Shown piece by piece: positions 55,729 through 64,000 of a DNA stretch of 64,000 bases. Position numbers and translations under genes: made by a program. How positions within the stretch are numbered: position 1 is the stretch's first letter; the number at the start of each line of letters is the position of its first letter. The notes beneath the pieces were generated by a model. It saw nothing but the letters and a program-made list of their open reading frames with translations. It was not told the DNA's origin and did not search any database. The stretch is from G965197405 sp965197405 (GTDB taxonomy: Bacteria > Chloroflexota > Dehalococcoidia > Lucifugimonadales > JAGWBF01): the NCBI GenBank assembly GCA_965197405.1, contig OZ240206.1, forward strand, positions 1,426,001-1,490,000, written 5' to 3'.

Positions 55729-56628
55729 ATGGACGCGGAACTTAACATCCGAAGGCATCCTGAAATTGACAAGACCCTTCAGGCCCTACCTCAGGACATT
55801 GTGGCTTCGTTCGAAGCCTTCGAGCGCCAATTGAAGTGCAACGGCGATTTGTCTGCGTTCATCAACACTCAGCCCTTCTCACCAAGGGATGCTGTCGGTA
55901 ATCGCACCCTTATAGAGCACTATCACCTGCCTCCTTGCCGGCCTGTCTGCTACCTAGTCGGACTGGTGCGTTCAACTGATACCGCATACGTACTCGACGT
56001 CTTTGAACATCCTTCACAGGGAACGTTCGCCTCTAGGGGAATAGAGGAGCGCCTATATTCCCGCCTCGCAGCCGTATCCCCACAACTCACGGCGTACAGA
56101 GTTCCAGGCTCCTACCGTTCTGGATTGCCGGTCGATAGGAAGGATATGTACGGGTCCGGCTTCAAGAGGGGTGTTCCTTTCATTGCTCCTGTCAGGACGT
56201 CAGATTCAGACTATCTCCCACTGGGCCAACTGACCAGCCTTTCAGGCGAAAAGACTCGCGTTGGCATTATTGTGGGCACGGTAGAAATACCCCGAGAAGA
56301 GATACCGGACAAGGCCCTGGAGTGCCTTGATTCCGAGGACCACCCGGATAGGGATAGCCTGACCCTCTACATCGGGGGGTGGAACTGTAGCTCAGGCATA
56401 TACAGAAAGGAAACCGAACAGCTCATTCTGTGGTTTTGTCCACTCCATTATGTGGTCGCGTTAATGGGCAACAGAAGGCAGCCTGTCGTGGTCGCTCTCA
56501 GCGGCCATGAATACAGACGGCTAATAGCTGACCTGAGAGCGAAGTTCCCTTCGGCTGATGGGAAAGAGCAGGAACTGGCAGAGATCGTGGATGAGTTGAT
56601 TGCGAGATTCCCGCTCTATAGGTCCTAA
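55729..56628 (+). CDS. Unknown protein, 299 aa
   Basis: Not recognised. ATG 55729 has AGGTAG four bases upstream, overlapping the previous stop; a GTG at 55711 is possible. The first 40 residues (RRHPEIDKTLQALPQDIVASFEAFERQLKC) look like the N-terminal helix of RelE/ParE-type folds, but the rest does not (YHLPPCRPVCYLVGLVRSTD, SLTLYIGGWNCSSGIYRKET, FCPLHYVVALMGN). No membrane segment. Follows the PIN fragment and precedes the large membrane protein. Confidence 0.7.
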   Translation: MDAELNIRRHPEIDKTLQALPQDIVASFEAFERQLKCNGDLSAFINTQPFSPRDAVGNRTLIEHYHLPPCRPVCYLVGLVRSTDTAYVLDVFEHPSQGTFASRGIEERLYSRLAAVSPQLTAYRVPGSYRSGLPVDRKDMYGSGFKRGVPFIAPVRTSDSDYLPLGQLTSLSGEKTRVGIIVGTVEIPREEIPDKALECLDSEDHPDRDSLTLYIGGWNCSSGIYRKETEQLILWFCPLHYVVALMGNRRQPVVVALSGHEYRRLIADLRAKFPSADGKEQELAEIVDELIARFPLYRS

Positions 56629-56765
56629 AGCTGCAGTTGCACATGTGATGTCAGAAAGGCGTTGCCCAGGGTTTAGGATTGCTAGGCTGGATCAGGAATA
56701 GTCCCTCTCCGGCATCCTGGCACTTCAATTCTGAGCGAGTAATAGGGACGTACGTCGCTTGATCG

Positions 56766-59507
56766 GTGGTGCATTTGTCACTCGGTGAACGAGTCCGCGG
56801 CTGGTTTCAACTAGGCGGTCGTCTCAAGGTGTTTGAGACCCCGCCTTCGTGGTCATCGAAAGTGGGCACCGTACTATCACGTGTGGTACACGGTTCATCA
56901 CGCACTCCGGTCCTGCTGCCTCTGCTTGTAGTGAGCGCCGCTCTCGTTGTCACACCGATCGTAACGCCACCAGTTACGTGTCTGCCGGAACCGGGCGAGG
57001 TTGAGGTAATCCTGGGAGCCTTGCTAACCGCGCAGGGCGCGATCGCAGCTCTCTCGCTGGCCGTCACACTGTTCATGATGCAGGGGGTAAGAGTTAGGAG
57101 GGATGTCGACGACCGCATGTATCAAGAATACATTAGGCGCTCTAGAATGCGGGATATCCTCTGGGGGAGCCTCCTGGCCGTCGGAGTAACTGGTGCACTC
57201 CTACTGAGCGAGGGATTCATCAGCGGACATGGGACGTCGGCAGATGTTGAGCCAGAGCTGCGCAACCTCGTTCTGGCGGCGGGGTTAGCCTTTCTTGTGA
57301 ATCTAGTATTCGCGGGCGTTCTGTTTGAGCGAGCGATTTTCCACTCCAGGCCAGAACAGTGGCTGGCCCTACGACGGGACCTCAACGAAGCCGATGTTCG
57401 CGAAGCACTCCAAGCTTTCCTGCGTCGCGCTCGCCGCGCCATTGGGGCCCGCGAAACCGGCGAACTCGACTATACGATTTTGTATCCCGACCAAGGTGAG
57501 GGGTCGGCTGATGAAGCAGTACGAACATTGCTGGACGATGCACGCAGGGCTATGTCAGAGCGGCGGCACGAAGAACTCAGAAGATCCCTAGACTCCGTCA
57601 TAGAGCTCGTGAAACACGCAATGGACGAGATTAGGAAAACGGATATCCAGTGGAGCGCTCCAGGGAGTCAGCCGGAATGGCCGCCCTTGAGGGAGCTAAA
57701 CCGTAACCTGTACGCGTTCCGCGAAGACACGATCCGCGAAGGTGATCGAGAGTACATACTAGAACTTCTGCGCTTCGACTATAGGCTAATTTCCGAAGGT
57801 ATGCGCCAACGCTGTGGTGAACTGTTCACCGTTGGCCTGAATGGGTATCGATGGAACTACCAGATTGTCGGCCGAATCGGTGGTGGAGAATTCCGGGATA
57901 TGCTCCGTGACCGATTCTCTCAAAATGCAGATGGTCTTTTTCTTGGTGCTGAACCAACAGAGATTTCTTCGTATGCGAGGGAAATGGTCAGACAGCAAGA
58001 GAGGTTACTATCCGATGCGCTGCGCAGCGATCGACCGAGTGACTACGATCAACTGCACAGGGGCTTTCGGGCTTGGCTCAATGTCCTCCGATTGCACTGG
58101 CAGACCGACGATTGGCCGCCGTCACAGGCCTCGGAACTACACAAGAGGTTGGAGCAAGAGTACCGGATAGCTCTCATGGGGTTGGGGGGGCGTGCCATTC
58201 TTCTTGCGCAGTCGGGCGAGATAGCAGACGCGAACCCCTACTTGGAAGTCGGGAGACTGTCGTACTCCCAACTTGGATCACTGGCAGAGGACCTTGCCCC
58301 CGCACTCCTGTATGACGACTCGCCAGGTTTCTCCTTGTGGCAAGAATGGGAGATGGGAGGCGCGGTACCATATGAGACCGTTGGGATGTCAACCGAACGG
58401 TATCCACTGTTGTTCTTTACCCTGCGACTCATTGAACTCTCCTCCGACTCGATGCCAATTCTCGACCTGCACGGCAGGGCACAGCGGGCATTGGATTGGT
58501 TCATGAGCTACTCGGAATCGGTAGGAAAGTATGTGCGCGGCGACGTTCAACCGACGTTGGAAGAGCGCCGGGAGTTTGCGGCCGAAGCCCTCCGCTCCGC
58601 CGTTCGCGGGGATGAGGTGGCGGAGGACTATGAAATCATCGGCCGCAATCTCAGTGAGGCTAGAGTCTCAGCATTCAAATCAGATGTGTACGCCACCGCG
58701 CTTTCCCGGAACTCAGTGGAGCAAGCGTTCGAGAGAGCCGGAGTCTCCCTAAACCTCTCAGCGGATGCCGCCGACGCCCCTGAAGAACTATTCTTTGTGG
58801 CCCTCAGGCACAAGGGCTTTCTCACGGACACGCCTGAGGGCGCGCTTACCGGCTATGCGACGCTCGAAGGCGGTCAGTGGGGTCGAGATCTTTCTCGCGA
58901 TGTGCTCCGGAGATTCTGCGAATCGCTTGAAGGATCACCCGAGATATTAGCTCCTATGGAGACTCCTACCGCATTGCTGCAGGGCATCGACCGAGCCATA
59001 GAGGATCTAGATGTACCGGAGCACGTGGTCGTTGTGCTGGCGGGCAATTGGTTCGACCTTCAAGTTGGGCTCGGCACAGCAAACCCAGAGGGCTATGAAG
59101 CGTCCTGGAAGCTGCCGGAGTCTGAACGGCTGGGCGAAGTCGGTCGTTACCGAGGCCACGCAATTCTGAACGATCGAGACTACGTCGCTCGGTGTGTGTA
59201 TGTCGTTGATCTCTCGGGATGGGGTCACTTCGTGCGTGCAAAGGCCGACGGCGACCAAGACCTGCGCGTCGAGATCAATCCGATATCCATCGACCGAGCC
59301 CACGAACTCTTGACAGCCAACCCCGACCACTTTGCCAGTCAGCCTGACGAAGACTCGAAGCTCCGGAAGCTACAAACCTATGTGGAGATAGTCGTTGGTG
59401 CTCGCACCGGGTTCCGTGTCGACGATGCTTCTCGCGCCCGGCGGATCGTGCCGGTCCGCCATCCGGACGTCGATAACGAGGGTATCAACCCTAGTACCGA
59501 ATCCTAG
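56766..59507 (+). CDS. Unknown large protein with N-terminal membrane segments, 913 aa
   Basis: Residues about 48-65 (TPVLLPLLVVSAALVVTPIV), 80-100 (LLTAQGAIAALSLAVTLFMM), 130-150 (DILWGSLLAVGVTGALLLSE) and 170-190 (VLAAGLAFLVNLVFAGVLFE) are hydrophobic, giving about four membrane helices; the remaining 700 residues are soluble, helical and charged. No motif was recognised. The start is uncertain: GTG 56766 or GTG 56769, neither with a good RBS. The size and position in an IS-rich accessory region suggest a defence or surface function, but this is inference. Confidence 0.7.
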   Translation: MVHLSLGERVRGWFQLGGRLKVFETPPSWSSKVGTVLSRVVHGSSRTPVLLPLLVVSAALVVTPIVTPPVTCLPEPGEVEVILGALLTAQGAIAALSLAVTLFMMQGVRVRRDVDDRMYQEYIRRSRMRDILWGSLLAVGVTGALLLSEGFISGHGTSADVEPELRNLVLAAGLAFLVNLVFAGVLFERAIFHSRPEQWLALRRDLNEADVREALQAFLRRARRAIGARETGELDYTILYPDQGEGSADEAVRTLLDDARRAMSERRHEELRRSLDSVIELVKHAMDEIRKTDIQWSAPGSQPEWPPLRELNRNLYAFREDTIREGDREYILELLRFDYRLISEGMRQRCGELFTVGLNGYRWNYQIVGRIGGGEFRDMLRDRFSQNADGLFLGAEPTEISSYAREMVRQQERLLSDALRSDRPSDYDQLHRGFRAWLNVLRLHWQTDDWPPSQASELHKRLEQEYRIALMGLGGRAILLAQSGEIADANPYLEVGRLSYSQLGSLAEDLAPALLYDDSPGFSLWQEWEMGGAVPYETVGMSTERYPLLFFTLRLIELSSDSMPILDLHGRAQRALDWFMSYSESVGKYVRGDVQPTLEERREFAAEALRSAVRGDEVAEDYEIIGRNLSEARVSAFKSDVYATALSRNSVEQAFERAGVSLNLSADAADAPEELFFVALRHKGFLTDTPEGALTGYATLEGGQWGRDLSRDVLRRFCESLEGSPEILAPMETPTALLQGIDRAIEDLDVPEHVVVVLAGNWFDLQVGLGTANPEGYEASWKLPESERLGEVGRYRGHAILNDRDYVARCVYVVDLSGWGHFVRAKADGDQDLRVEINPISIDRAHELLTANPDHFASQPDEDSKLRKLQTYVEIVVGARTGFRVDDASRARRIVPVRHPDVDNEGINPSTES

Positions 59508-60568
59508 ACCCCATTCACCTAGAATGATGATTCTGGTCAAACCCGCGAGGCTAGCACTACTCACTAGGACTGTGCTAAACGATGGGTAAGGCGAGGGGTT
59601 CATGGGCAGTTCAGCGACCTCCGGGGAATGGTACTGCCTACCGTCCCACACAGACCTACAGACTTCCCAGCCACAGTTCGAAGATGGTTCTGTCTATCGT
59701 CAAAATAGGCCCAGTTGACAGGGATCGAACCAGTCATGGGAGAGCCAACTCGTCCGTCCCGGCTCGCTAGCTCAAGCTCCAGAAGGCCTAGCTGGCCGCG
59801 GTGTGCTCACTTGGTCGCGCGTCACGCCCCTTCCCAATAGCCCCACCGCCTCCGGCATGCTGCTGTGAGGCCACGCTAGTGTCTAACAATCTGACCTGGC
59901 TTGAATGGACCCAAACCGACCGCCCACGAGTACTTAAGTTTTCCGTGTCGATTGAGTCCGTCAAATGAAGGTTCTTGGTTTTGTACAGTGGGTGAACCCT
60001 ATCCCACAGCAGCCTTTCGTGCTGAGGTACTCTCAGACCAGCGTCCTAGAGTTTGTACAGCATTTGTACCCTATAAGGGGGTCCATGTGTGTCCCCCTTG
60101 CGGGGAGGCGCGTGAATGGGTGCCCTGCCTCACGGAGGTTGATGGACCGCCAACGAATCAGTCTGTGCTGTTCAGTTTCAGCCAGTTCGGGTATCCGACG
60201 GGAGGGAGATCGTCGTGGAGGTAGGATCGAGATTCCTATGTCCCCCATAGTGAAGTCTCTGACGGGATATCGACCTTTGCGTCGGTTGCGCACTGGTAGT
60301 TGGCGGCCGGCCCGATCTCTCTGTGTTGACATACGCCGATGCTTTGGGTAAGGTTGGTCTACCACCCCTATCGCTTCGCCGGTAGGGTCGAGACCGCCCT
60401 CCGAGGCGGTCTCTGTCTTTGTTGGGGAGCAACGGTTGATCAACAACATCAAGACAGACGGCGTTCAATCTCTAATACCGCACCCTCAAGGACACGCCCC
60501 CAAGACAAGGGAGCACCACTCGCGCTGACTGGCTCAGCCTCCCGTTTCCACCTCCAGGGCGAGCGCCC
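59508..60568. other. About 1 kb without a recognised gene
   Basis: No frame here has a recognisable product. A tRNA-like T-arm fragment occurs at about 59708-59735 (minus strand GGTTCGATCCCTGTC). A strong hairpin, GAGACCGCC-ctccga-GGCGGTCTC, lies at 60390-60413 and is followed by TGTCTTTG, a poor T-run. Confidence 0.55.
60390..60413 (+). terminator. Possible intrinsic terminator hairpin
   Basis: Perfect 9-bp GC-rich stem with 6-base loop, followed by TGTCTTTG. The short T-tract makes termination weak; it may instead be a remnant of an RNA structure. Confidence 0.3.
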
Positions 60569-61083
60569 TTAGGGGACTCTACGGACGCGGATTCGAATTT
60601 CCGCAGGGCCACCGACACGCACCCGGCCGGAGCCGCCGCGCAGGTGCCGGACCTCTCCCCAAATCAGGGCGGCAGCCTCGCTCACCCGCAGCCTGACGTT
60701 CCGCATCAGGCCCATCATGGCAATGTCCTCCGCTCCCCGGTTACGGGCGCTGGCAGCGCACTCCCGCTGGCCGCCCCTACTCGGACGCGGCTCGTGCGCC
60801 GTCTTCCGTATGGCGAAATAGCAGTCCCGGTCTAGCGGGAGCACCCGGCTCGGACCGGGAGCATCATTCTGCGCCCGGTCGTCCAGCGCGGTCCGGGCAA
60901 CGCCGTAATGGACAGGCACGTCAAGATCGCATCCTTATGGTAGCGGGCTATCGCGGCGGCGGCCACAGGCAGGGTGGAGGGCCTTGCGCCCGCCTCCGAT
61001 CTACGCCGCCATATCCTGACCGCCCAGAGCTGTTGGCCACTAGCTACTGGGATGTTATAATGCATATATCGCAGACATATCAA
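60569..61083 (-). pseudogene. Tyrosine recombinase/integrase remnant
   Basis: The minus strand reads EAGARPSTLPVAAAAIARYH (SAM-like core-binding domain) in one frame and, after a frameshift near 60890-60930, ARNRGAEDIAMMGLMRNVRL and RVSEAAALIWGEVRHLRGG, the first part of the catalytic domain with the RxSE-type Arg motif. The C-terminal catalytic HxxR and Tyr are missing. It lies directly before, and antisense to, the CBASS promoter. Confidence 0.72.
61033..61061 (+). promoter_or_regulatory. Promoter of the CBASS operon
   Basis: TTGGCC (61033-61038), 17-bp spacer, perfect TATAAT (61056-61061), 27 bp before the small HTH ORF. Confidence 0.55.
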
Positions 61084-61087
61084 GCCA

Positions 61088-61279
61088 ATGCCCTATTCCT
61101 CCGACCCTACATGCTATCCGAGCAGTGTGGGCCAGACCCAGGAGCAGCTCGTCGAGCGGCTTGGTGTGTCGTTCGCTAGGGCGAATCGCTGGGAAGGCGG
61201 AATCACCACGCCGCAGCGGGTGACGCGCGCGGTCATCGCTCCTCTTGATGCCGAAGAATTCGGCGACGGTACAAGGTAA
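61088..61279 (+). CDS. Small HTH protein before CBASS genes
   Basis: A 63-residue frame with QTQEQLVERLGVSFARANRWEGG, the second half of a Cro/C1-type HTH as often found at the N-terminus of methylases and regulators. The first helix is unclear (PYSSDPTCYPSS), so it may be a truncated regulator. It has no good RBS. It ends five bases before the CD-NTase start, so if translated it would be part of the operon and could regulate it. Confidence 0.5.
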   Translation: MPYSSDPTCYPSSVGQTQEQLVERLGVSFARANRWEGGITTPQRVTRAVIAPLDAEEFGDGTR

Positions 61280-61284
61280 AGATA

Positions 61285-62250
61285 ATGGCGCGACAACATG
61301 TTGATCATACAGAAATCGCGAGGTTCGCCCAGGACAGGGTAAATCTCCCAAGAGACAAGGCGAGTGAACATCGGGCCCAGGCTCGCCGCCTCCGGGAGAA
61401 GCTCGACGGATACCTGAGTGAGAATCCCGACTTCACTCTCAAGAAGATGCTGCTATCAGGTAGCATTGCGAAAGGGACGGCGCTGCGCTCCCTGAACGAT
61501 ATCGACCTGGCCTGCTACATCAGCGGTGCTGACACTCCTCAAGATGTGGCAGAGCTTCTCGAATATCTGGCTGAGCGCCTCCGCAAAGCGTTTCCGAACT
61601 TCAGCCCGGACCAGGTAGTACCCCAGACCTACAGCGTCACGGTCTCCTTCCGAGGAACGGGACTCGACGTTGACGTAGTGCCGATACTCTACGATGGGGA
61701 CCCCCAGTGGTATGGGAGGCTCGTCAGCCAAGACAATGGCTCGTTCCTAGAGACCAGCATACCGCTTCACCTTGAATTCGTAGGCAAGCGCAAGCAATCG
61801 CAGGCTCAGCACTTCGCGCAAGTAGTGCGTCTCGTGAAGTTCTGGGCGCATCGGTTGAAGGACGAGCAGCCAGGCTTCCGGTTCAAGTCATTCATGATCG
61901 AGATGATCCTCTCACATCTTTGTGATCAAGGACTCGATTTCTCCGATTACCCTGAGGCGCTCCAGCACTTCTTTACGTTTGCCGCCCGCACCGACATGCG
62001 GGAGAAGATCATCTTCACAGACTATTACCGGGCATCGGCGGTTGGGCAGTTCTCCGATCCGGTACAAGTCATCGACCCGGTGAATGCCAAGAACAACGTC
62101 GCCAGCCTTTACACAACCACTCAGGCTGACGCAATCGTAGAGGCGGCTCTCGATGCGGGCGACGCTATTGATGCGGCCCTCGCCGCACCCACGAAGCAGG
62201 AGACGGTCTACTATTGGCGGAAGGTCTTTGGCCCTCCGTTTCAGGTGTGA
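61285..62250 (+). CDS. CBASS CD-NTase (cyclic oligonucleotide synthase)
   Basis: This 321-residue protein has the nucleotidyltransferase motif GSIAKGTALRSLNDIDL (Gly59-Ser60, Asp72 and Asp74) and the third acidic residue in GLDVDVVPIL (Asp130), which bind metal and NTP. The C-terminal helical half includes VKFWAHRLKDEQPGFRFKSF. Such enzymes make cyclic di- or trinucleotides on phage infection. With the HORMA and TRIP13 genes that follow, it belongs to type III CBASS. The RBS is weak (AAGGTAAAG). Confidence 0.9.
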   Translation: MARQHVDHTEIARFAQDRVNLPRDKASEHRAQARRLREKLDGYLSENPDFTLKKMLLSGSIAKGTALRSLNDIDLACYISGADTPQDVAELLEYLAERLRKAFPNFSPDQVVPQTYSVTVSFRGTGLDVDVVPILYDGDPQWYGRLVSQDNGSFLETSIPLHLEFVGKRKQSQAQHFAQVVRLVKFWAHRLKDEQPGFRFKSFMIEMILSHLCDQGLDFSDYPEALQHFFTFAARTDMREKIIFTDYYRASAVGQFSDPVQVIDPVNAKNNVASLYTTTQADAIVEAALDAGDAIDAALAAPTKQETVYYWRKVFGPPFQV

Positions 62251-62257
62251 GGAGGAG

Positions 62258-62776
62258 ATGAGCTACAGCTATACGATTACCAACACTACAACCTTCACCC
62301 GGACACACGCTAGACATATATCCGCGAAGGTTGCTACCGACCTTAAGCGGATGCAGAGGTTCTACGGAGAGCCGTCAGACAACTGGATCGACGCCTTTGA
62401 AGCAGAGGCTGTTGAGTTCCTCAAGGGAGGACTCCTCGACAAAGTGGCCTATGGCTTTCGGAGGAACGGCGGCTGGATCGAGCCGACGCTGATCTACACA
62501 TCGCGTGATCTAATGGGTATCGCTGCTAACGATGATGATCCCGGACGGGTTCGACCTAATGCCCAGATTAGCGGAGCGTCCTTCCACAGCTACCTAACCT
62601 ATAACTCTACGTGGAACCAGCTGACGAGGGAGCAACGGGAGGACTTCGCAAAGAGGCTCCCCTTCCAAAGAACTGAGGGAGCAGAACCCGGCGTCAGCGG
62701 ATACTGGAGCCGAGACCTAACCTATTCGGCGGGTGGCCGTGCTCTTGACCGTGCCAGCTTGAGGAGCTACCGGTGA
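62258..62776 (+). CDS. cap7: CBASS HORMA-domain protein
   Basis: ATG 62258 follows GGAGGA directly and lies seven bases after the cyclase stop, so the longer upstream frame is not used. The 172-residue protein starts SYSYTITNTTTFTRTHARHI, typical of bacterial HORMA proteins, and contains DLKRMQRFYGEPSDNWI and GVSGYWSRDLTYSAGG. In characterised systems HORMA senses a peptide and activates the cyclase. Assignment rests on start motif, size and position. Confidence 0.82.
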   Translation: MSYSYTITNTTTFTRTHARHISAKVATDLKRMQRFYGEPSDNWIDAFEAEAVEFLKGGLLDKVAYGFRRNGGWIEPTLIYTSRDLMGIAANDDDPGRVRPNAQISGASFHSYLTYNSTWNQLTREQREDFAKRLPFQRTEGAEPGVSGYWSRDLTYSAGGRALDRASLRSYR

Positions 62777-63714
62777 CGACTCGCCTGACCATCGACGACC
62801 TGTTTGATCGTCGCATCACCCTCCCGGATGTTGAAGCGCGTGAGCGCCTTCACCGCCTCGTTGGACTGGACGACCACAAGACGCGTTTGGCTAAGATGCT
62901 CGGACTGCTCATCAATCCATCCGGTCTGAAAGCCTGGGTGAGCAAGCACCATCCCGGAGCCAGCGGAGTGCTCGACACAGTATTGAGAAGGCCGCCCCTC
63001 GTTGTGCTTGCTGGGGACGTCGGGTCCGGGAAATCTGAGCTCGCGGAGACCATCGGCGACGAGGTGGCTCGTCGGGAGAATGTCAGCATCATCTTATTCC
63101 CCATGAGCCTCTCTACTCGTGGGCAAGGACGTGTCGGTGAGATGACCCAATTGTTGTCCGCTGCTTTCGATCACGTTCAGGAGGAAGCCCAGAAGCGCAA
63201 GGATACTAACGGAACCTCACGAGGAGCGGTCCTTCTCCTGGTAGACGAAGCCGATGCCATCGCCCAATCGCGTGAGGCGGCACAGATGCATCATGAAGAC
63301 CGGGCCGGTGTGAACGCCTTCATCCGAGGGGTAGACCGACTCGCCAACAGCAAGCTCCCTGCTGCCGTGATCATGTGTACTAACCGGCTCGGGGCGTTGG
63401 ACCCGGCTGTACAGCGCCGTGCAGCAGATATCCTTACATTCACCCGGCCAGACAGCAGGCAGCGTGAGGCCGTGTTAGCGCCGCACCTCTGCCAGTTGAG
63501 TTTTTCGGAGGCACAGATTGCGGCTATCGTCGCTGCTACTGGACCACGACAAAATGGGGACTACGGCTTTACTTTCTCCGATCTGACACAACGGCTGCTG
63601 CCAGCCATTGTGCTCGACGCCTACCCGGACAGTGCGGTGGAGCCGAATCGAGCAATTGGAATCGCTCGAGCCATGATCCCAACAGCACCATTTCAAGAGG
63701 CGCATCGTGAGTGA
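62773..63714 (+). CDS. cap6: CBASS TRIP13/Pch2-like AAA+ ATPase
   Basis: GTG 62773 overlaps the HORMA stop. The 313-residue protein has Walker A GDVGSGKSE, Walker B LLLVDEADAIAQS, sensor MCTNRLGALDPAV and Arg finger QRRAADI. TRIP13-like ATPases open the HORMA protein and switch the cyclase off. The order cyclase-HORMA-TRIP13 is that of known type III CBASS operons. Confidence 0.88.
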   Translation: MTTRLTIDDLFDRRITLPDVEARERLHRLVGLDDHKTRLAKMLGLLINPSGLKAWVSKHHPGASGVLDTVLRRPPLVVLAGDVGSGKSELAETIGDEVARRENVSIILFPMSLSTRGQGRVGEMTQLLSAAFDHVQEEAQKRKDTNGTSRGAVLLLVDEADAIAQSREAAQMHHEDRAGVNAFIRGVDRLANSKLPAAVIMCTNRLGALDPAVQRRAADILTFTRPDSRQREAVLAPHLCQLSFSEAQIAAIVAATGPRQNGDYGFTFSDLTQRLLPAIVLDAYPDSAVEPNRAIGIARAMIPTAPFQEAHRE

Positions 63715-64000
63715 GTGGTCACTAGAGCGGCTCCTTGCTAATCTGCATGACGACATCCAGCGACGCTTGGAGACAGCTCGTCAGAGCTTCGCACATCCAG
63801 GCACCAAGGGCGATGCCAGCGAGACTGTGTGGATAAGCCTCCTAAACACGTACTTGCCCCAGCGCTACCAGGCCGCCAAAGCACACGTGGTCGATAGTAA
63901 GGGAGCATTCAGCGACCAGATCGATGTGGTTGTGTACGACCGCCAGTATTCGCCCTTCATCTTCCGGTACGAAGAGCAGACTATCATCCCTGCAGAGAGC
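63707..64000 (+). CDS. CBASS-associated effector candidate, cut by window end (DUF6602-like)
   Basis: GTG 63707 overlaps the ATPase stop by eight bases. The visible 98 residues start SEWSLERLLANLHDDIQRRL and contain SDQIDVVVYDRQYSPFIF and IPAES, the pattern of DUF6602-type proteins, which may be PD-(D/E)XK-like nucleases. In type III CBASS this slot encodes the effector that responds to the cyclic nucleotide (NucC in the best-known cases). The remainder lies beyond the window, so the domain is not confirmed. Confidence 0.7.
   Translation, partial: MSEWSLERLLANLHDDIQRRLETARQSFAHPGTKGDASETVWISLLNTYLPQRYQAAKAHVVDSKGAFSDQIDVVVYDRQYSPFIFRYEEQTIIPAES

Noticed and set aside
59700..59740. tRNA gene on the minus strand
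   Set aside because: Only a T-arm-like segment is visible; no acceptor, D-arm or anticodon arm can be formed.
60390..60413. Riboswitch or small RNA
   Set aside because: A single hairpin with no conserved core or downstream gene within 600 bp on that strand; listed only as a weak terminator.

Overview
The window looks like part of a GC-rich (about 60%) bacterial chromosome. The gene content (hydantoinase A/B, several amidases, MmgE/PrpD, D-aminoacylase-like amidohydrolase, K+-dependent H+-pyrophosphatase), the LAC-type lipoboxes and the many interspersed GTCATTCCGA...GAGGAATCT repeats fit a Chloroflexota bacterium of the Dehalococcoidia/SAR202 kind. That assignment is inference from gene content, not from a marker gene.

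Layout. 1-4741 is a pile of insertion sequences: an IS5-family element (30-2200) split by an IS630-family element, a decayed second IS630 type, a decayed IS5-type element and an IS630 remnant. 4935-26763 is an ordered, mostly metabolic region: two amidases, an alpha/beta hydrolase, an ankyrin-repeat lipoprotein, hyuA-hyuB-isochorismatase (a possible hydantoin route), a VOC protein, PrpD-like protein, an amidohydrolase, tRNA-Gly, hppA, a NudC-type Nudix hydrolase, a small SEC-C protein and an N-acyl-D-amino-acid deacylase-like enzyme. Two HicB-type loci (one complete hicAB) and many short palindromic repeats lie between these genes.

27118-36829 is a type I restriction-modification locus whose genes are interleaved with toxin-antitoxin pairs and two unknown genes: HTH regulator, hsdM, BrnT/antitoxin, two unknown ORFs, hsdS (broken by one extra base), DUF433/PIN-like pair, hsdR. 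The BrnT cassette is flanked by two copies of the hsdM 3' end.

36849-55390 is a second, heavily transposon-riddled region. A TPT-repeat lipoprotein gene and a large SNF2-type helicase gene are each interrupted by an IS, and virtual removal of the IS with one target-site copy restores one open frame in both. Between them and a cluster of ISAs1/IS5 elements sits an intact three-gene operon on the minus strand (50751-45940): a coiled-coil protein with a C-terminal membrane anchor, followed by two different dynamin-like GTPases. This is the best candidate for an uncharacterised system, probably defence-related.

55392-59507 has a truncated PIN gene and two unrecognised genes, one a 913-residue membrane protein. 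59508-61055 is mostly gene-free and holds a decayed tyrosine integrase. From 61056 to the window end runs a type III CBASS operon: promoter, small HTH ORF, CD-NTase, HORMA protein, TRIP13-like ATPase and a start of an effector gene cut off by the window end.
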